Shown: positions 51,678 through 63,075, numbered from the stretch's first letter. The stretch is 64,000 nt of DNA from Homarus americanus (GCF_018991925.1 NW_024737068.1:10805360-10869359), one strand, 5' to 3'. Notes: a model not told the origin generated them from the letters alone. Translations and numbers: made by a program.

Positions 51678-52477
51678 CAGTGGTCCCTCGGTTAATGAAC
51701 ACAATTCGTTCCACAGAGTCGTTCGTTAACCGAAAATTTCATTAACCGAATCCATTGTTTCAATGGGATATTGGGTAATTGGTTCCAGCTCACAGAAAAG
51801 TACATACAAAGTAAAAAAAAAATTAGAAGTGGGGGTGGAGGAGAAGGGAGAAGAGAAGGAAGTGGGGATGGAGGAGAAATCACCTTTCAGGGGACCCATG
51901 CTTGATGCAGTCATTTCACCAATAAAATTTTAAGTTCACTAGGAGTAATTCAAGATTATTTTATTTAAATCAACACTGCACTGCGCTATATATTATCAAT
52001 ATGTTAACTAAATTTCAGAATGGTCAATAATTTCAATATAAAAATGCAAAAATATTCAAGACACCAACAAAACCGATGTTCACTCCACTGTCAACAAAGC
52101 CAAACTGACGCATGGTGGCTGAGTCAAGCGGCTGATGGGCGCACAAAAAACTAGTTCTCTGCACTGCATATATTATCAATATGTCAACTAAATTTTAAAA
52201 TGACTAATAATTTTAATATAAAAAATGCAAAAATATTAACGAGCACAATTTTCTTGATATTTACTCCACTGGAAATGAATGTAAACACAAAACAGATTAC
52301 TGAATTGGCAGACTAGCCCATCAACTGATCAGCTGATGCTCAAAACAAAACGTGTTGTTAGAAAAGGATTTCGTTAATTGAAGTTTTGTTCGTTAACTGA
52401 ATTGAAGATCCTTATGGGAGGTAATTCGTTAACCGAAATTTCGTTAATCGAACCGTTTGTTAACCGAGGGACCACTG
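51678..52477. mobile_element. 800-bp Tigger-like MITE nested in 49082-52840
   Basis: The left end is CAGTGGTCCCTCGGTTAATG; the right end, read inward, CAGTGGTCCCTCGGTTAACA, with TA on both sides. Fragments of the same family are at 1316-1738. Confidence 0.9.
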
Positions 52478-52842
52478 TATTTCTAAGCTAACCGTAAATA
52501 TTTTCGCTCATGCTTGCAGTCTAAATGTAATGGGAGAGTGCTTGTCCATGTGAAATGAGATGATGACATGCGTAGTATAAAGTCAAGAAGAAATGTGTAG
52601 TTAAGACTCTCTTAGACTCTCAGAAAACTTTCCTCAGTACCCACAAACATTCTAGGGATGTGGGTTAGTCTCTGTCTGTGCAAGATGCATAGTTTAGACT
52701 CTCAGAAACTTTCCCCAATACAGAATACCCAGAAAAATTCTGGGGCTGTGGAATTTTTCCAGGTTTGAAAGAGTCGTCTCATTACTCAGAAATCTTTCTA
52801 GCTCTGCACCAATTGTTCCGGCAAATGGGGGAAATCACTGTA

Positions 52843-54300
52843 CACATTTCCTCATTGTTCTTTTATCTTGTTAATACCCATTAATCAGTGTTCACTAATC
52901 AATCACGCCAGCAATTGACTCAACACTCTTTTATCCGAGTTAACAAGACCACATGAGGTGAACACATGGCAAAAATATCTCCTTACTCAATCTAGGTTCA
53001 CTGAACAGTTTGGTTTTTACAGAACTAACTTATGTACCTATAGGGTAGTACATAACTTTTTAGATTTTCAATTATCCCACTACAGTATTTCCAATAAATA
53101 AGTACTACATACCTTATGTCACACCCAAATTATATTCAGTTCAAAAGACAGTGCCAATATAATACAACAAAACAAATTCACAAAAGTACCATACAATGGT
53201 GCGAATCAAACCTCAAAATATATCTCCAGCTTCTCATTACAAAATCAAAAGCTGTAATAGATTGCAACTACACAATGGCATATACAATAACTAATTAAAT
53301 AGTGTGTACTAATTCTGCTAAGTATTTGCTGGTGCTTTACTCAAGTATAAAAATTTCAGAACAATGAATGAACGGTGGTGAATGGTATCTAAATACAGCT
53401 GAAAATCAAATAGGATTTCTATGGATAACTGGGATAAGGAAAATAAATATCACAAATATGTATAAAAGGTATAACGCCGAAAGCTATCAGTTTTATTGTG
53501 GGTGAGAAAAATTAAAATTTTTTTTTTACTAATTCAAAAATTATTTTAAAACAGAATCACAAGCCAGTTGCAATCTACGAGCTTTTTTGCAAATTACCAG
53601 CGACATAATTGCAATATGTGAAAGCACTGACGCAGACTACACCTTCCTCCATGTGTCCAATTTACTTACATTTTGCATAATTTCCCAGAAAGAGATGAAC
53701 TAGAGAGACACCAATAAAAAAGTAAAGTAACTCTAAATAGCCATATTATCACATTTATCCATATACAGTAATATAAATGATTCTTGACAAAGTTAATACT
53801 GTACACCATATTTCATTATTAAATCTGTGGCAACATGTGCAAATAAAAACTACCCACCACCAAACTTAACACTTGCAACCTGGGAAGGATCACCCAAAAA
53901 TTAGCCACCCTAACTTATTTCACTGATGATTAAACATACTAATGCTACCTGAGGGTGTTAGGTTAGTGTAGTGTAGTAATTCTCAAGGTGAAATAAGCTG
54001 GGGTGTTAATGTTCGTGTGGTCCCTTATGAAATAGAGTACTGTACAGTCTCCCCCAAAAAAGTATTGTCAAATTTTCCGTCACTACACTTTGAAACAGTA
54101 GACGAAAAGCTTTGATATGATCCCCAGCGCATCATCATAAGTTGGTATGCCTGCTCACCACATCAACAACAGCTACAGATGGGGGTAGGATTGGGAGAGA
54201 GAGTCATCCGTGTATGGCATACTAGATACTGTATTTCAATAAAACAAGATATCCATTAAACTATACTATATTATTGTATGTATTGTTTGAAAACATATAC
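52843..54300. other. Intron 2 spacer
   Basis: A/T-rich sequence up to the exon 2 donor; no gene or repeat recognised. Confidence 0.45.
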
Positions 54301-54432
54301 CCTGTACATACTCCTTCACGCTCAAAGGTCACGGATGTAAAACAACAATCGTTCAGAAACAGGTCGAGCAACATTGCTCTGAAAGCCTCAATACACATCG
54401 ACCCCATGGCTAACGATACTTTTTTGGGGGGC
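54301..54432 (-). CDS. LPGAT1: LPGAT1 exon 2 (proposed)
   Basis: The acceptor is TTTATTTACAG and the exon then reads PPKKVSLAMGSMCIEAFRAM and onward to EGVCTG. Phase 2 in and phase 2 out both fit their neighbours. The donor is GG|GTATAT. A stronger-looking GTATGT lies ten bases earlier but would throw exon 3 out of frame. The exon also holds an internal ATG in good context (GCCATGG, residue 23) that could be an alternative start. It has no counterpart that I recognise in vertebrate LPGAT1, so it is either an arthropod-type N-terminus or partly untranslated. Confidence 0.55.
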
Positions 54433-55486
54433 CTGTAAATAAAAATATAGTTAAAGTGAACCAGAATTGTCTACAGTATTACAGAATAGATATCCCATGT
54501 AATCGGTTACTGGGATACAGAGAATTGTGAATTTTGTACTGTACCTGTATAGTGAATGGTTAAAGAGAATTATAATACTGTAATGTGTTACAGTGGACAG
54601 AGAATTATTCTGTATACTGTACCTGCAATGTTTATAAACATGTTGAATTAATGTAAACTTGTATGACGACTTTTGCTTAATAAATATTTTCTATCTAATA
54701 CAAGACATGAGTAAACTATCATAATTAAATTGCATTCAGGAGACACAGTGAATTATAAATTTATTGTTAAACTGTATCAAATAAATTGTTTCAAGATATT
54801 TATACGATAGACTGGCTTCAAGTTAAATACAAATTCTGCAATATTCATTTATTAGAAAAATAATGTCTCCCATAAAATTTCCTCAAAATTTATAAAAATT
54901 TCCATAAAAGCAGAAATTAATGGAGTTACATTTGAAAATCACATTAACAGACAAACTTGGAAGAGCTGTGCAAAATTTAAGCTGAATGAAGATCCACACT
55001 GAACTGACACATAAACATCTTGATTATTATTAAACATTTGGAACTAAATCAATATAATTTTTTCAAGGTAGTTTTAATTAGTCTCATATGCACTTTAGTT
55101 GTGTTCAGCAGTGAAGGACTATACAGTACAGTACTACCAGAAATGTCTGTCGTCATTGTCCCATTACTGTACAGTGCTTAGTTATAACATCTGGAAGACA
55201 TTTTCAAATAATAATTTCTCATTCTTCATCCTTCATATTTCTCACCTGTATTTTTCCTAATGAGAGTAATTGCTGTCAGTCATATTTCTCTTCACACATA
55301 CAGTACAGTACTGTACTGTACTCTTGTCCAGGATCATTTTGCATGTGTTAAGCTCTTTAGGGGACATGAATAATCAATATTCTACTGCTAAATAACTAAA
55401 AGGATGTTATGAGCTAAAAATAGATATTAAAAAAATCTGTAAAATCTTGGCCACAAATAACAAGTGCCTATGGTAAAGATTTTTAC

Positions 55487-55527
55487 CTCTCTCGATCAAG
55501 TCTACGGTGTCCTGCATTGCTATCCAT
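55487..55527 (-). CDS. LPGAT1: LPGAT1 exon 1, coding part (proposed start)
   Basis: An ATG in the strong context CCACCATGG at 55527 is preceded by an in-frame TAG five codons upstream, so this is a defensible start. It encodes MDSNAGHRRLDRE plus two bases, then the donor AG|GTAAAA at 55486. Joined to exon 2 the frame stays open through the acyltransferase domain. The N-terminal residues are polar and basic, with no signal peptide visible. The exon extends into 5' UTR on its high-coordinate side; the boundary is not visible. This exon is inferred from frame continuity and splice signals only; transcript data could show a different first exon. Confidence 0.55.
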
Positions 55528-56280
55528 GGTGGGGTCAATAAACTAGTGGAGGACATTCAGCACAAGGCAGCAGCAGCACTCGACAGCCAAGGTAAACAGG
55601 TTAGGAGTCTCGGGTGATCAGATCTTCCACCTTCATCCTTATTATCTGACAAAGATAATGAGAATGATAAACATGAGTGTGAGAGACTTAGTCATAACTT
55701 TTGATCCCCACTATTATCTAATTACTGTATTTTTTTTACTTATAAACTCACATTAAAACCACACTCTTAAGCATCAAATCATACTCAGAGTATTAAAATT
55801 AACATATACTGTATTTAATAAACTTAGCACTAATAATAATTAGTCATCAAGAGTACTGACAACAGCTATATGTACAGTTCACTTATTTTATGGAGGAGAA
55901 AATAATAAAATCACCAGATACAGTAACTTCTAATACCTTCTTCAATTTCACTGCACCTTATTACAAAAAATTACACATATATATTATAGTAACAGTTTAA
56001 AAAAAAAAGCTGGCAAAGAGGGACAGAATGTTTGGTTTGGTACAGTTCTACACACTATGTAAACCCACCAAGAGTAGTGGGCAACCATAGCAGTGTGTGC
56101 GTTCCTGCAAAAATTTTTGGGCCACAACTTTCTTTCCACCTGTTAACTTTGAGAAAATTATTAAGATTATAACTATACTGTACTGTATATCACATCAACA
56201 TGCATGTATAAAGTAACCATTTAATAAATAAATAAATATACCAGTGTGGGTTACCCACAATTACCTAATAGCTGCTCTCC
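55528..56280 (-). promoter_or_regulatory. 5' UTR and presumed upstream region of LPGAT1
   Basis: Sense-strand sequence before the proposed start includes a CTGCTGCTGC run and an in-frame stop. No TATA box or transcription start could be assigned with confidence, and the promoter may lie further out. Confidence 0.3.
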
Positions 56281-56293
56281 ATACTGAATACAG

Positions 56294-56417
<124 letters not shown>

Positions 56418-56424
56418 GTATTTA

Positions 56425-57460
56425 AAGACAATAATACAGTTAAAAACAACAAAGAACTTTGTTATAAATTTCAGCATTATGAATGTATACAGTACTAACT
56501 ACTGTAATACATTCTGATAAGGAGAGGGTCAAGTATGAGGTGATGTTAGACCACGATCAAGGTCCATCATCTGTCCACTTACTCTCTACACTGTGATGCA
56601 CAGTACAGTTACCCAGCTGTCAAATGGTGTAAAATTTCTCAAGACATCACACCACAGTACAAAGTACAATTATTCATGAGGCTTGATGTTACACTCTTCT
56701 TACCCACTCATCAATATCAATATTGTCCTCTACTTCCCTTTTCCATCACTCTCACTTTTTTCTTTATATACAGTGACTGAACATATATAGTGCACAAATA
56801 TAAACTTTGTTTGCATCACTGGTTAGAGAAATTGTTAGAACTCATGTACCCTCAGAGTTGTCATTAGGTAATTATGTTTTACCCATGTAAGCACTTACAG
56901 TAAAATTACAATAATCAATGATAATGAGACTGGTGATGCACATGTAAGCAGACGATATGGGCAAGACTATACAGTAATAGTAGTTCTACTTGCTATGTTG
57001 GCCTTTAACAGTCAGTCAATGTGGTGAAGTTAGTACTGTACAGTATGTTACAAAAGGGATTGTTCCCTCTGCTTACCCTATGGTTCATATCATCATCCAC
57101 TCTCAGACACCAGGAACACCTCTTCCATCAATCTACCTCCAATTAAGCTAATCATATACTGTATCTTCCTTTCACCCTTCTCTACTTGCATTTTATTAAC
57201 ATACCTTTCTTAACATTTAATATAAACTTTCTTCCAGTGTGTGGACACACATGCATGCCTGCATGCACGTGCGCACATACACACACACAAACTTACTTTC
57301 AAGCTCATTCCCTAGCTGCCTCTTCCTCCATTTACATTTCATAACTCACCAACGTTGTATCTCTCTCACTTTTCTTTTCACCTTTTAACACCCAATCCAC
57401 GAGAAGATATTTGACATCCAAGATAAGGTCCTATTTTTAGAAAAGACCAAATTCCTTCTT
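56425..57460. other. No recognisable gene or element
   Basis: A/T-rich spacer with TACAGTA-type motifs and a short AC-rich stretch near 57280. Confidence 0.45.
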
Positions 57461-57464
57461 CCTT

Positions 57465-57614
57465 ACAGACTCTAACATGTGTCCTACTCTCCCTACACAC
57501 TCTAACATGTGTCCTACTCTCCCTACAGACTCTAACATGTGTCCTACTCTCCCTACACACTCTAACATGTGTCCTACTCTCCCTACACACTCTAACATGT
57601 GTCCTACTCTCCAA
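57465..57614. repeat. 30-bp minisatellite, 5 copies
   Basis: Unit ACTCTAACATGTGTCCTACT plus CTCCCTACAG or CTCCCTACAC. Confidence 0.93.
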
Positions 57615-57796
57615 TTACTTTTTCAATTACTAATTAAAAACATATGTACACTCTCACCAAAAAATCTTGAACGCTATAAGCACTATGAAATCTGAAAAAA
57701 TGAACGAAGACTCTGAAACCATTCCGAAATGGCAAGCCCCATTCTGCTCATTCTCACATCCATTGTGACCAGGTGTTTGAGAAGTTTTTTTGAGAG

Positions 57797-57882
57797 TGTA
57801 CACCCACTGAAAAATTATTTGGCACCCGTGTCATATTGTATCGCGCCGTAAGGGTGCCGAATAATTTTTTAGTGGGTGTACA
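57797..57882. repeat. Hairpin element, copy 1
   Basis: Inverted arms TACACCCACTGAAAAATTAT and ATAATTTTTTAGTGGGTGTA continue through a GGCACCC / GGGTGCC block, with a short central loop. The second copy follows in inverse orientation. Confidence 0.85.
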
Positions 57883-57920
57883 TTATACTTAAACACACAC
57901 ACACACACACGTATACATAC

Positions 57921-58006
57921 ATGTACACCCACTAAAAATTATTCGGCACCCGTACGGCATGATACAATATGACATGGGTGCCGAATAATTTTTTAGTGGG
58001 TGTACA
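57921..58006. repeat. Hairpin element, copy 2 (inverted)
   Basis: Arms TACACCCACTAAAAATTATT and AATAATTTTTTAGTGGGTGT with GGCACCC / GGGTGCC. Its central sequence is the reverse complement of copy 1's, with a few differences. Confidence 0.85.
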
Positions 58007-58539
58007 TACCATTTTAAATACCTGTGCCACTACTGCATCTCAGGGAGGCTTACACCACTAGTTACCATTCAATTGACATCTAATCTAAAATTATCTCCAC
58101 TATCTGTGAGCTGATTACCTGACATATACAGGGGTGTACAACCACATTGATAAAACAAACATAATCAGTAGTTGGCCAAGCTTTTATCACTCCTCTCTAC
58201 CTTATTAAACTCTGATAAATAATGAAACAAGCTACAGTGATTTCTCATACACACATTACAGTAAAAGCTGGGAACATCTTGTTACTGAGGCAGGAGAAAG
58301 AAAGTCTTGAGTAAATAAACAAAGGGAACATCATATTTGTAAAAATTATCCATCATAAGGAAACATTTTTTTAATATTCAATTAAACCTAAATAATTATG
58401 TAAAAACACAAGAAAACTATCATTCTTTCACCCAATCTTTTATAAATAAAGTACAGTACAGTATTAACATGACATGTAAATTAATGGATCACGTGAAGAT
58501 TAGGCACCCCATCATATTTCACCTAGTCATTAAATACCC

Positions 58540-58690
58540 TCAAAACCTAACTTTACCAAATCTAACCTAACCTCACATAACATAACCCTACTTAACCTCA
58601 CATAACATAACCCTACTTAACCTTAGCTAACATTGCATAACCCTACTTAACATAACCTAAGCTAACCTAGCCTTACTTAACATAAACTAG
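58540..58690. repeat. CCTAA-rich degenerate tract
   Basis: Irregular runs of TAACCTAACC, CATAACATAACCC and CTTAACC. The arthropod telomere repeat is TTAGG/CCTAA, but units are too irregular to call telomeric. Confidence 0.6.
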
Positions 58691-59135
58691 CCTCATCTAA
58701 TGTGCTTAATCTACAGAATCTTAAAAAAATAAATCTCGGTTATGTAACTAGAGGAATATTTATGCTAAAATTAGAGCCCTGTTAATGTCTGTTTAACCGA
58801 ATTAGAAATTAAATTTGTCATCTGCAAACTCTGTGATGCCTCAGGCATCTCTCCATAAGATTCCCACATAATATGTATATTTGGCTGTGTCCTGGAGCAA
58901 TACTTGCATTAGTTTCTGGTGAATTCTCATTACAAAAAACAAACAAACATAATACTGTACCATAATAGCCTGATTTGTTTTCTCAGAATAGTCACCATGG
59001 GTCCCAAGAACATGTCTGGTGAGGAAAAGGCTCACATCCTTGACCTGTTGGATGAAAAAAGTTCCTCTGAGGGAAATCCAGAATGAGGCACAGTGACAAT
59101 TAAGACTAATGTGCAGCATGCAATCTTCCCATCTA

Positions 59136-59437
59136 CAGGTACTCCTCGGCTTACGACCTACTCGACTTACGACCACCCGGACATATGACCGCCGCAGTCG
59201 TATAAAATATTTTTAAAATTACGTATTTTCGAGTCCCGACGTTAGTGATAGCGCTGTGTACTGACAAAATTTTTGTTTGTAATTCCCTTTAAAATGGCTG
59301 GCAAGCGTAAAAGTGAGAGTTCTCGTGGTGCTGAAAAGAAAAAGAGACACCCATTTTAGATTTTCTATGTATTATTTTCGCATTTTCAACTGACAACCTG
59401 GTCGTCGGTCCCTAACCCCATCGTAAGTCGAGGACTG
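59136..59437 (+). mobile_element. Tigger-like MITE inside the Tc1 relic
   Basis: The left end is CAGGTACTCCTCGGCTTACG after TA; the right end, read inward, CAGTCCTCGACTTACGATGG. A close relative is at 60371-60662. Confidence 0.8.
59294..59359 (+). pseudogene. Transposase start codon and 21 codons retained in a MITE
   Basis: An ATG opens MAGKRKSESSRGAEKKKRHP plus F, then TAG. The Lys/Arg-rich start resembles the beginning of jerky/Tigger transposases. The rest of the gene is deleted. Confidence 0.5.
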
Positions 59438-60370
59438 ACTATTTTGTTCCACCCCAAAAATTTTCTCCAGGGAGACAAAAAAAGACCTGCATGGCCAATG
59501 ACATGGTAATGTGATGAGAAGTAAGGAAGAATTTAAAAATGTCTGCAGCAGAAATGAAGAAAGCCCACCACAACCTCCTTCAAGATGTGTCAGAACATAT
59601 GATCAACATCAAATACAAGAGGAGCCGAACATGCCAACTCATCATCCTGTGAGGGAAGGGGGGGTAGAGATTAAAAAACGTATGCAATAACATTTGAGTG
59701 CTAGAATGGCCAGGGAACTCACTTGACCTAAACCTAATAGAGAATGCAAGGAATCAAATGAAACACAAGCTGTCAACATGGAACAGCTGGAACACATCAA
59801 CAATACACTGTACCTGGCCTTCAGGAGGGGATCAAGCAGTTCTGGGGGCAGGTACTCAAAACACACCATAAATAACACATTCGGCTATCTTGTAACCGAC
59901 AAATGGTATTCAAACTTACAAACTGCTAACAATATTGAATATACTCCATACACACAACTATTTTGCGATACTGTAAGGGTACTGTAACTCGAATGTAAAC
60001 ACTGTAAAGCAAGTTTTCATGCAGCCAGTCGGCCAATCACAGTTACGGTTTCAAAACATACCAACCAATCACAAACTACAGAGATCAGCTAGCTCTTGGG
60101 GAGTAAGATTTAAAAACAAAACAGGTTTAAGAAGCTGACGATGCCGGCACTTTTTAGATGAAGAGGTTTTAGCACACTAGAAGAGGCGAAAAATATGTAG
60201 GATGTTTTCTTGGAAAATTGGACAACAAAACACCATCAAAGAAAAAATAATGATTGTGACTCGGTTCGGTGAAATTTGTAGCTTGAGAACCAAGAGATGT
60301 TGAATTTCAGAGAAAGTTCACTGACTTAAAGATGTCTGTCAAGAAAAAAGCAGCTCAAGGAGTTTATGTA

Positions 60371-60662
60371 CAGCTCCTCCCCGACTTACGACCACCCGGA
60401 TATACGACCACCTCAGTCATACAATATCAATTTTTTTTCAAATTACGTATTTTCGAGTCCCAACGTCAGTGATTGCGCTGTGTACTGACAATTTTCGTTT
60501 GTAATTCACTTTAAAATGGCTGGCAAGCTTAAAAGTGAGAGTTTTGTGGTGCTGAGAAGAAAAAGAGACACCCATTTTAGATTTTCTATGTATTATTTAA
60601 GCATTTTTTACTTATGACCTGGATTTGGGTCCCTAACCCAGTCGTAAGTAGGGGAGGAGCTG
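60371..60662 (+). mobile_element. Tigger-like MITE, same family as 59136-59437
   Basis: The left end is CAGCTCCTCCCCGACTTACG; the right end, read inward, CAGCTCCTCCCCTACTTACG, with TA on both sides. It carries the same MAGKxK start at 60516 but with a small deletion. Confidence 0.9.
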
Positions 60663-61250
60663 TATTTGCACTTCTTACCAATTTTCCACAAACTAAACAA
60701 AAATATTACTGTACATGTATATATCAAACAAGGTTTACAACTAAATATTACCAGGTACGTAATAAAAAAAATGTTCAGCCTAAAACTTCATTCTCCACCT
60801 TAAAAATTTCACATTGAGGAAATATATAGAATCTAAACAATCAATCATTACTTAACTATGTTAAGACGGGTAAAAAGGGTCTCGGTACCTCCTTTCACAT
60901 CGCAAAGATCAACCATTTAAATATACATCAACCAACTACTGTATATCAATACTGTAATCTCTCATCCCTTTCTCTTTGCTGCAATGTTGCTTCACTCCCT
61001 CTCTTTTACAGGTACAGTAGTACTTTCTTTAATGGAGAATGTTTGATGGATTTGGCATCATGTGTACCGTCGGCAAGGCAGTGGGCTCGTAACACTCATC
61101 TCGCTCATGGTACCCACCGTTTCTGTGTGGATGTCAGGCACACTAGAATAACTCATTATAGTACAAACTGTGGAATGCTTTGCCTTCCTCTTACAATGTC
61201 TCGCCTCAAAAATCTGGTTTTCCGACATCTTCGTGGTGTAGATTAATATA
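60663..61250. other. No recognisable gene or element
   Basis: Spacer; a short frame near 61043 has no recognisable product. Confidence 0.4.
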
Positions 61251-61449
61251 CAGTAAGTCCTCCCTTAACATCGGGGTTATGTTCCTGAAAATGCAACACG
61301 AAACAACGTTAAGCGGACCAATTTTCCCCATAACAAATAGATAAAATATGGGAGTTACATTCCTGAGCCTACCTTTGCCCCATGAAATACATTACATATT
61401 CTGTACAGAAAATCATTACCATTTCTATAGAAAATAGTGCATGCATATA

Positions 61450-61805
61450 CAGTGGGGTATGCTATAACGAATCTAATTGGTTCTAGAACCTTGTTCGTTA
61501 TAGCATTCGTTCGTTATAGGATTAATCCGTTCCAGGCCCCCAAATACAACCACTTAACACTGAAAAATATAATATAAAATTGTAAAAATTGTAAAAAAGT
61601 GCATAACGATGCATCTAAACCCCCTGAAATTAAGAATATCATTAATATTTGTAATAAAAAAACAATAAATTAGAAAAAAAAAAAAAAATTAAATAATGTT
61701 CGTTGTAGGAGTTTCGTTCGTTATAGCATTCTCAATTTTATAGGTAAAACCGTTCGTTATAGGAATATTCGTAGTAGAATCCGTTCATTATAGCATACCC
61801 CACTG
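61450..61805. mobile_element. 356-bp Tigger-like MITE, copy 2
   Basis: Same family and length as 30068-30423, in the opposite orientation, with terminal CAGTGGGGTATGCTATAACG and TA on both sides. It is nested in 61251-62367. Confidence 0.92.
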
Positions 61806-61938
61806 TACTGTACAATTACTAAGTTTATACTGGTACTCACCGATGAGCGGAGGTGGTAGAGCGAGTGTGTGGTGGGTACTGAAGCGGTGGAGGCGGATGG
61901 TGGGAGGGGAAAGTATGTCGGAAGCGGAGGGTAGCGGG

Positions 61939-62076
61939 TCACTGAGACCTGGCGGGTGGCTCCTTCTCCCTCTCAAAACGGTTTAAAACCTCAATTTTCG
62001 TAGCAAGGCTAATGGTCTTAAGTTGCTTCTTCGCAACACTCGCATCAGTAGCACTTGATGGGCGCTTGGAAGCCAT
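61939..62076 (-). pseudogene. Transposase N-terminal remnant
   Basis: An ATG at 62076 opens 45 codons: MASKRPSSATDASVAKKQLK, TISLATKIEVLNRFEREKEP, PARSQ, stop. ISLATKIEVLNRFE is the first helix region of a Psq-type DNA-binding domain. The remainder of the transposase is missing. Confidence 0.65.
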
Positions 62077-62394
62077 TTCAAATAGTTACAGTACAGAATT
62101 AAGAGCATAAACACTTAAACATGCACGAACGCTGTGGAAGCCTAACAAAGACTGGCTTCGCTTGGGAACGCTGTGACGTTCCATGCCGAGAGAGAGTAGC
62201 ACGGCAAGACCAGAGAGGGTGACACGCCGTAAAAAGTAGTCCATGACAAAGCAAAAACAACGTTATATTGAGTCGTCGTGACGTTAAACAAATTATTGGT
62301 ATCTAAAGAGTAGCGAACTTGTACCGAAACAATGTTAAGCGGGACGATGTTATACGAGGACTTACTGTACTCCTTTTCTCCTGTAATTTTTATT

Positions 62395-62490
62395 ATTTTT
62401 TTTTTATTCTTATTTTTCATCTCCCAGGCCCTGTTGTGAGTCAATGACCTGTGTCTGGGTAGGCACAGGCTATCACCAGGAGTTTTTATA
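62395..62490 (-). repeat. Partial copy of the microsatellite-carrying repeat
   Basis: GAGTCAATGACCTGTGTCTG and GGTAGGC beside a T-rich tract match the same block at 48570-48620. Confidence 0.55.
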
Positions 62491-62892
62491 TTACATTCAT
62501 TTTTTCAACAAATGTTGTTTAGATAATAGTAATTAATAAAAACAATACAATAACTTTTCCTTTAATTATAAGTACATAATTTTTTCATTTTCTTCTACCC
62601 TTTGATCATAAATCACCTGTAGTGGGCAGAGCATGAAAGAAGAGGGAAATTATGGGGTTAAACATGATGAAAAACTGATCACATGGCAGTAATTTCATGT
62701 CTATATGTGCTTTGTATATGAAGAAATAAGTTTTTACCATAAATATTCCACCAAGAATTCTCCCTTGACGACTCTTGTTTTTTTTTGTTTTTTTTTACGG
62801 GTATTAGCCCACCCGGACACAGGTCACCGACCCACATCAGGGCCCGGGGGGCGAAAACGTAATAACAGTAATAATAACAACAACAACAACAA

Positions 62893-62896
62893 CAAC

Positions 62897-62992
<96 letters not shown>
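62893..62992. repeat. (AAT)n microsatellite
   Basis: About 33 AAT units preceded by CAA units, inside the repeat at 62775-63355. Confidence 0.96.
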
Positions 62993-63075
62993 TCAGATAA
63001 GTAAAATTTATAATAATAAATACAAAAATAAAAATAAAATAATAATGATAACAATAATAATAATGAAAACACTGC

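Larger units (their letters stand above)
49082..52840. mobile_element. Tigger-like element (outer), family of 11253-12302
   Basis: The left end is CAGTGATCACCCCATTAGCC; the right end, read inward, CAGTGATTTCCCCCATTTGC, with TA on both sides. Its interior matches 11253-12302 once 49902-51389 and 51678-52477 are removed. Confidence 0.75.
21231..55527 (-). other. LPGAT1: LPGAT1-type acyltransferase gene, whole coding span
   Basis: Seven minus-strand exons (55487-55527, 54301-54432, 44872-45097, 41103-41297, 33823-34063, 32567-32709, 21231-21512) join in frame with AG acceptors and GT donors. They sum to 1260 nt, giving 419 residues plus stop. The family (lysophosphatidylglycerol / lyso-PL acyltransferase 1, PlsC superfamily, ER membrane) transfers an acyl chain from acyl-CoA to a lysophospholipid. 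Seen here: a hydrophobic segment around residues 69-91, the HX4D catalytic motif at H148-D153, the FPEGG substrate motif at 229-233, and a hydrophobic C-terminus from about 389. The vertebrate protein is about 370 residues, so this model carries roughly 50 extra at the N-terminus. Family assignment rests on remembered family sequence, not a search. The 3' UTR end and transcription start were not located; no AATAAA was found within about 1.2 kb after the stop. Confidence 0.88.
58997..59830 (+). pseudogene. Tc1/mariner-type transposase relic, split by a MITE
   Basis: It begins MGPKNMSGEEKAHILDLLDE with a start in good context (GTCACCATGGG), continues across frame breaks (GTVTIKTNVQHAIFPST), is interrupted by 59136-59437, and resumes. 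Near 59705 it reads LEWPGNSLDLNLIENARNQM, the Tc1 signature normally of the form WPAQSPDLNPIEN. Several stops and shifts are present. Terminal repeats of the element were not identified. Confidence 0.75.
61251..62367 (-). mobile_element. Tigger-like element carrying a transposase start
   Basis: The left end is CAGTAAGTCCTCCCTTAACA; the right end, read inward, CAGTAAGTCCTCGTATAACA, with TA on both sides. It contains the nested MITE 61450-61805 and a minus-strand transposase remnant. Confidence 0.9.
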
